From assembly GCA_003554005.1 (NCBI GenBank), contig PWEU01000254.1, forward strand, positions 1 through 14,699: DNA of 14,699 nucleotides. The letters run 5' to 3'. Position numbers and translations under genes: made by a program. Shown in pieces: positions 14,026 to 14,699 of this stretch. The stretch is from Nitriliruptoraceae bacterium (lineage in GTDB: Bacteria; Actinomycetota; Nitriliruptoria; Nitriliruptorales; Nitriliruptoraceae). The notes below the pieces were generated by a model. That model saw nothing but the letters and a program-made list of their open reading frames with translations. It searched no databases and was not told the DNA's origin. Position 1 is the stretch's first letter; every line of letters starts with the position of its first letter.

Positions 14026-14699
14026 TCAGGGCGTGAGCGACCGGGCCAGCAGCTGCGCCGGGTGGTGGATCTCCCAGCCCTCCCGTGCGATCTGCATGGC
14101 ACACCCCGGGTTGCCGGACACCACGCCCTGTGCGCCCGTGCGCTGCAGGGCCGCGTTCTTGCGGGCGAGCATGGCATCACCGAGCTCCGGCTGCAGGTAG
14201 GAGTAGATGCCGCCGGAGCCGCAGCACTGCTGCTCGTCGTCGGGCTCCAGCAGGGTCAGGCCGGGGATCGCCGCCACGAGGACACGGGCCTGGTCGGCCA
14301 GCCCCTGGACGTTGCGGAGGTGGCAAGGAGCCTGGTAGGCGAGCGTCAGCGGGACCTCACCTCCCCGAGCGGCGACCTCCTCCGGGGTGACGAGCTCCGA
14401 GAGGTCCTTGACCCGTGCGCTGAAGGATCGGGCCTCCTCGGTGCCGAGCAGCTTCCCGTACTCCTTCATGGCACCGCCGCAGCCCGCCGAGTTCACCAGG
14501 ATGGGGCCGGTCGTGCCGGCGTAGGCCGCGATCGTGGCCTCGGCCAGCGCGTGCGCTTCCGACTCGCGGCCGGCGTGCGCCGACAGGGCGCCGCAGCAGG
14601 GCGGCGCGGGCTCGAAGCGTGGCCGGTAGCCGACCCCGGCGAGCACCTGCGCGGTGGCCTGATGGACGTCGCGGAACAGCCCGTCCATCACGCAGCCCC
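14026..14699 (-). CDS. GlcF/heterodisulfide-reductase-like Fe-S protein, C-terminal part
   Basis: The 3' part of a gene that runs off the right edge; the frame is open to 14699 and the visible part begins GCVMDGLF, a typical internal start of the first cysteine-rich CCG domain, so the N-terminal ferredoxin-like part must lie beyond the window. About 224 residues are visible. The first CCG domain has GC, PPCCG (14602-14588) and NSAGCGG; the second has APCHLRN, QCCGSGG and GNPGCAMQ. Two such domains are found in the iron-sulfur subunit of glycolate oxidase (GlcF) and in LutA/HdrB-like proteins. GlcF is the best fit because of the paired domains with GCVMD, but other lactate or glycolate oxidation subunits cannot be excluded. 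The GTG at 14691 is internal and not the true start. It is convergent with the stress protein gene. Confidence 0.85.
   Translation of the reverse strand, partial: GCVMDGLFRDVHQATAQVLAGVGYRPRFEPAPPCCGALSAHAGRESEAHALAEATIAAYAGTTGPILVNSAGCGGAMKEYGKLLGTEEARSFSARVKDLSELVTPEEVAARGGEVPLTLAYQAPCHLRNVQGLADQARVLVAAIPGLTLLEPDDEQQCCGSGGIYSYLQPELGDAMLARKNAALQRTGAQGVVSGNPGCAMQIAREGWEIHHPAQLLARSLTP

Overview
The window is very GC-rich DNA with dense, short-gapped genes and many GTG starts. The gene families point to an actinomycete (Actinomycetota). The clearest marker is the histidine phosphatase / DUF3090 / SCO1664-family trio, which is characteristic of that phylum. A BCCT osmolyte transporter fits a saline or osmotically variable habitat, and a deep-branching lineage such as Nitriliruptoria is possible, but this placement is inference. 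There are 14 protein genes. No tRNA, rRNA, CRISPR array, insertion sequence or phage gene is visible. No gene-free stretch exceeds 300 bases; the longest is 232 bases (11587-11818).

Left arm, plus strand (55-5549). A membrane-anchored beta-propeller protein with an N-terminal zinc ribbon, possibly read from a leaderless transcript, is followed after 157 bases by a tight three-gene operon: flavin-containing monooxygenase, extended short-chain dehydrogenase/epimerase, and zinc alcohol dehydrogenase. The three redox enzymes probably act in sequence on one substrate class, which the sequence does not identify.

Middle, minus strand (5560-10936). Seven genes run leftward. In transcription order they are an RsbW-like ATPase, an RDD membrane protein with fifteen 9-residue repeats, an aspartate/glutamate racemase family enzyme overlapping it, the histidine phosphatase / DUF3090 / SCO1664-family trio, and recO. 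A 135-base gap with an 18-bp tandem repeat and a strong GC hairpin separates the racemase from the trio. recO ends 10 bases from the alcohol dehydrogenase in a convergent arrangement.

Right arm (11071-14699). A small six-helix membrane protein is divergent from the ATPase. It is followed by a perfect 16-bp palindrome, then a long, strongly self-complementary leader in front of a BCCT transporter gene, then a universal stress protein gene in the same operon. The window ends inside a minus-strand gene for a GlcF/heterodisulfide-reductase-like iron-sulfur protein.

The best candidates for something undescribed are the structured region ahead of the BCCT gene, the repeat-bearing RDD protein with its coupled partners, and the phosphatase / DUF3090 / kinase-fold trio, which is conserved but has no settled role. 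I did not find clear evidence of an entirely new system.
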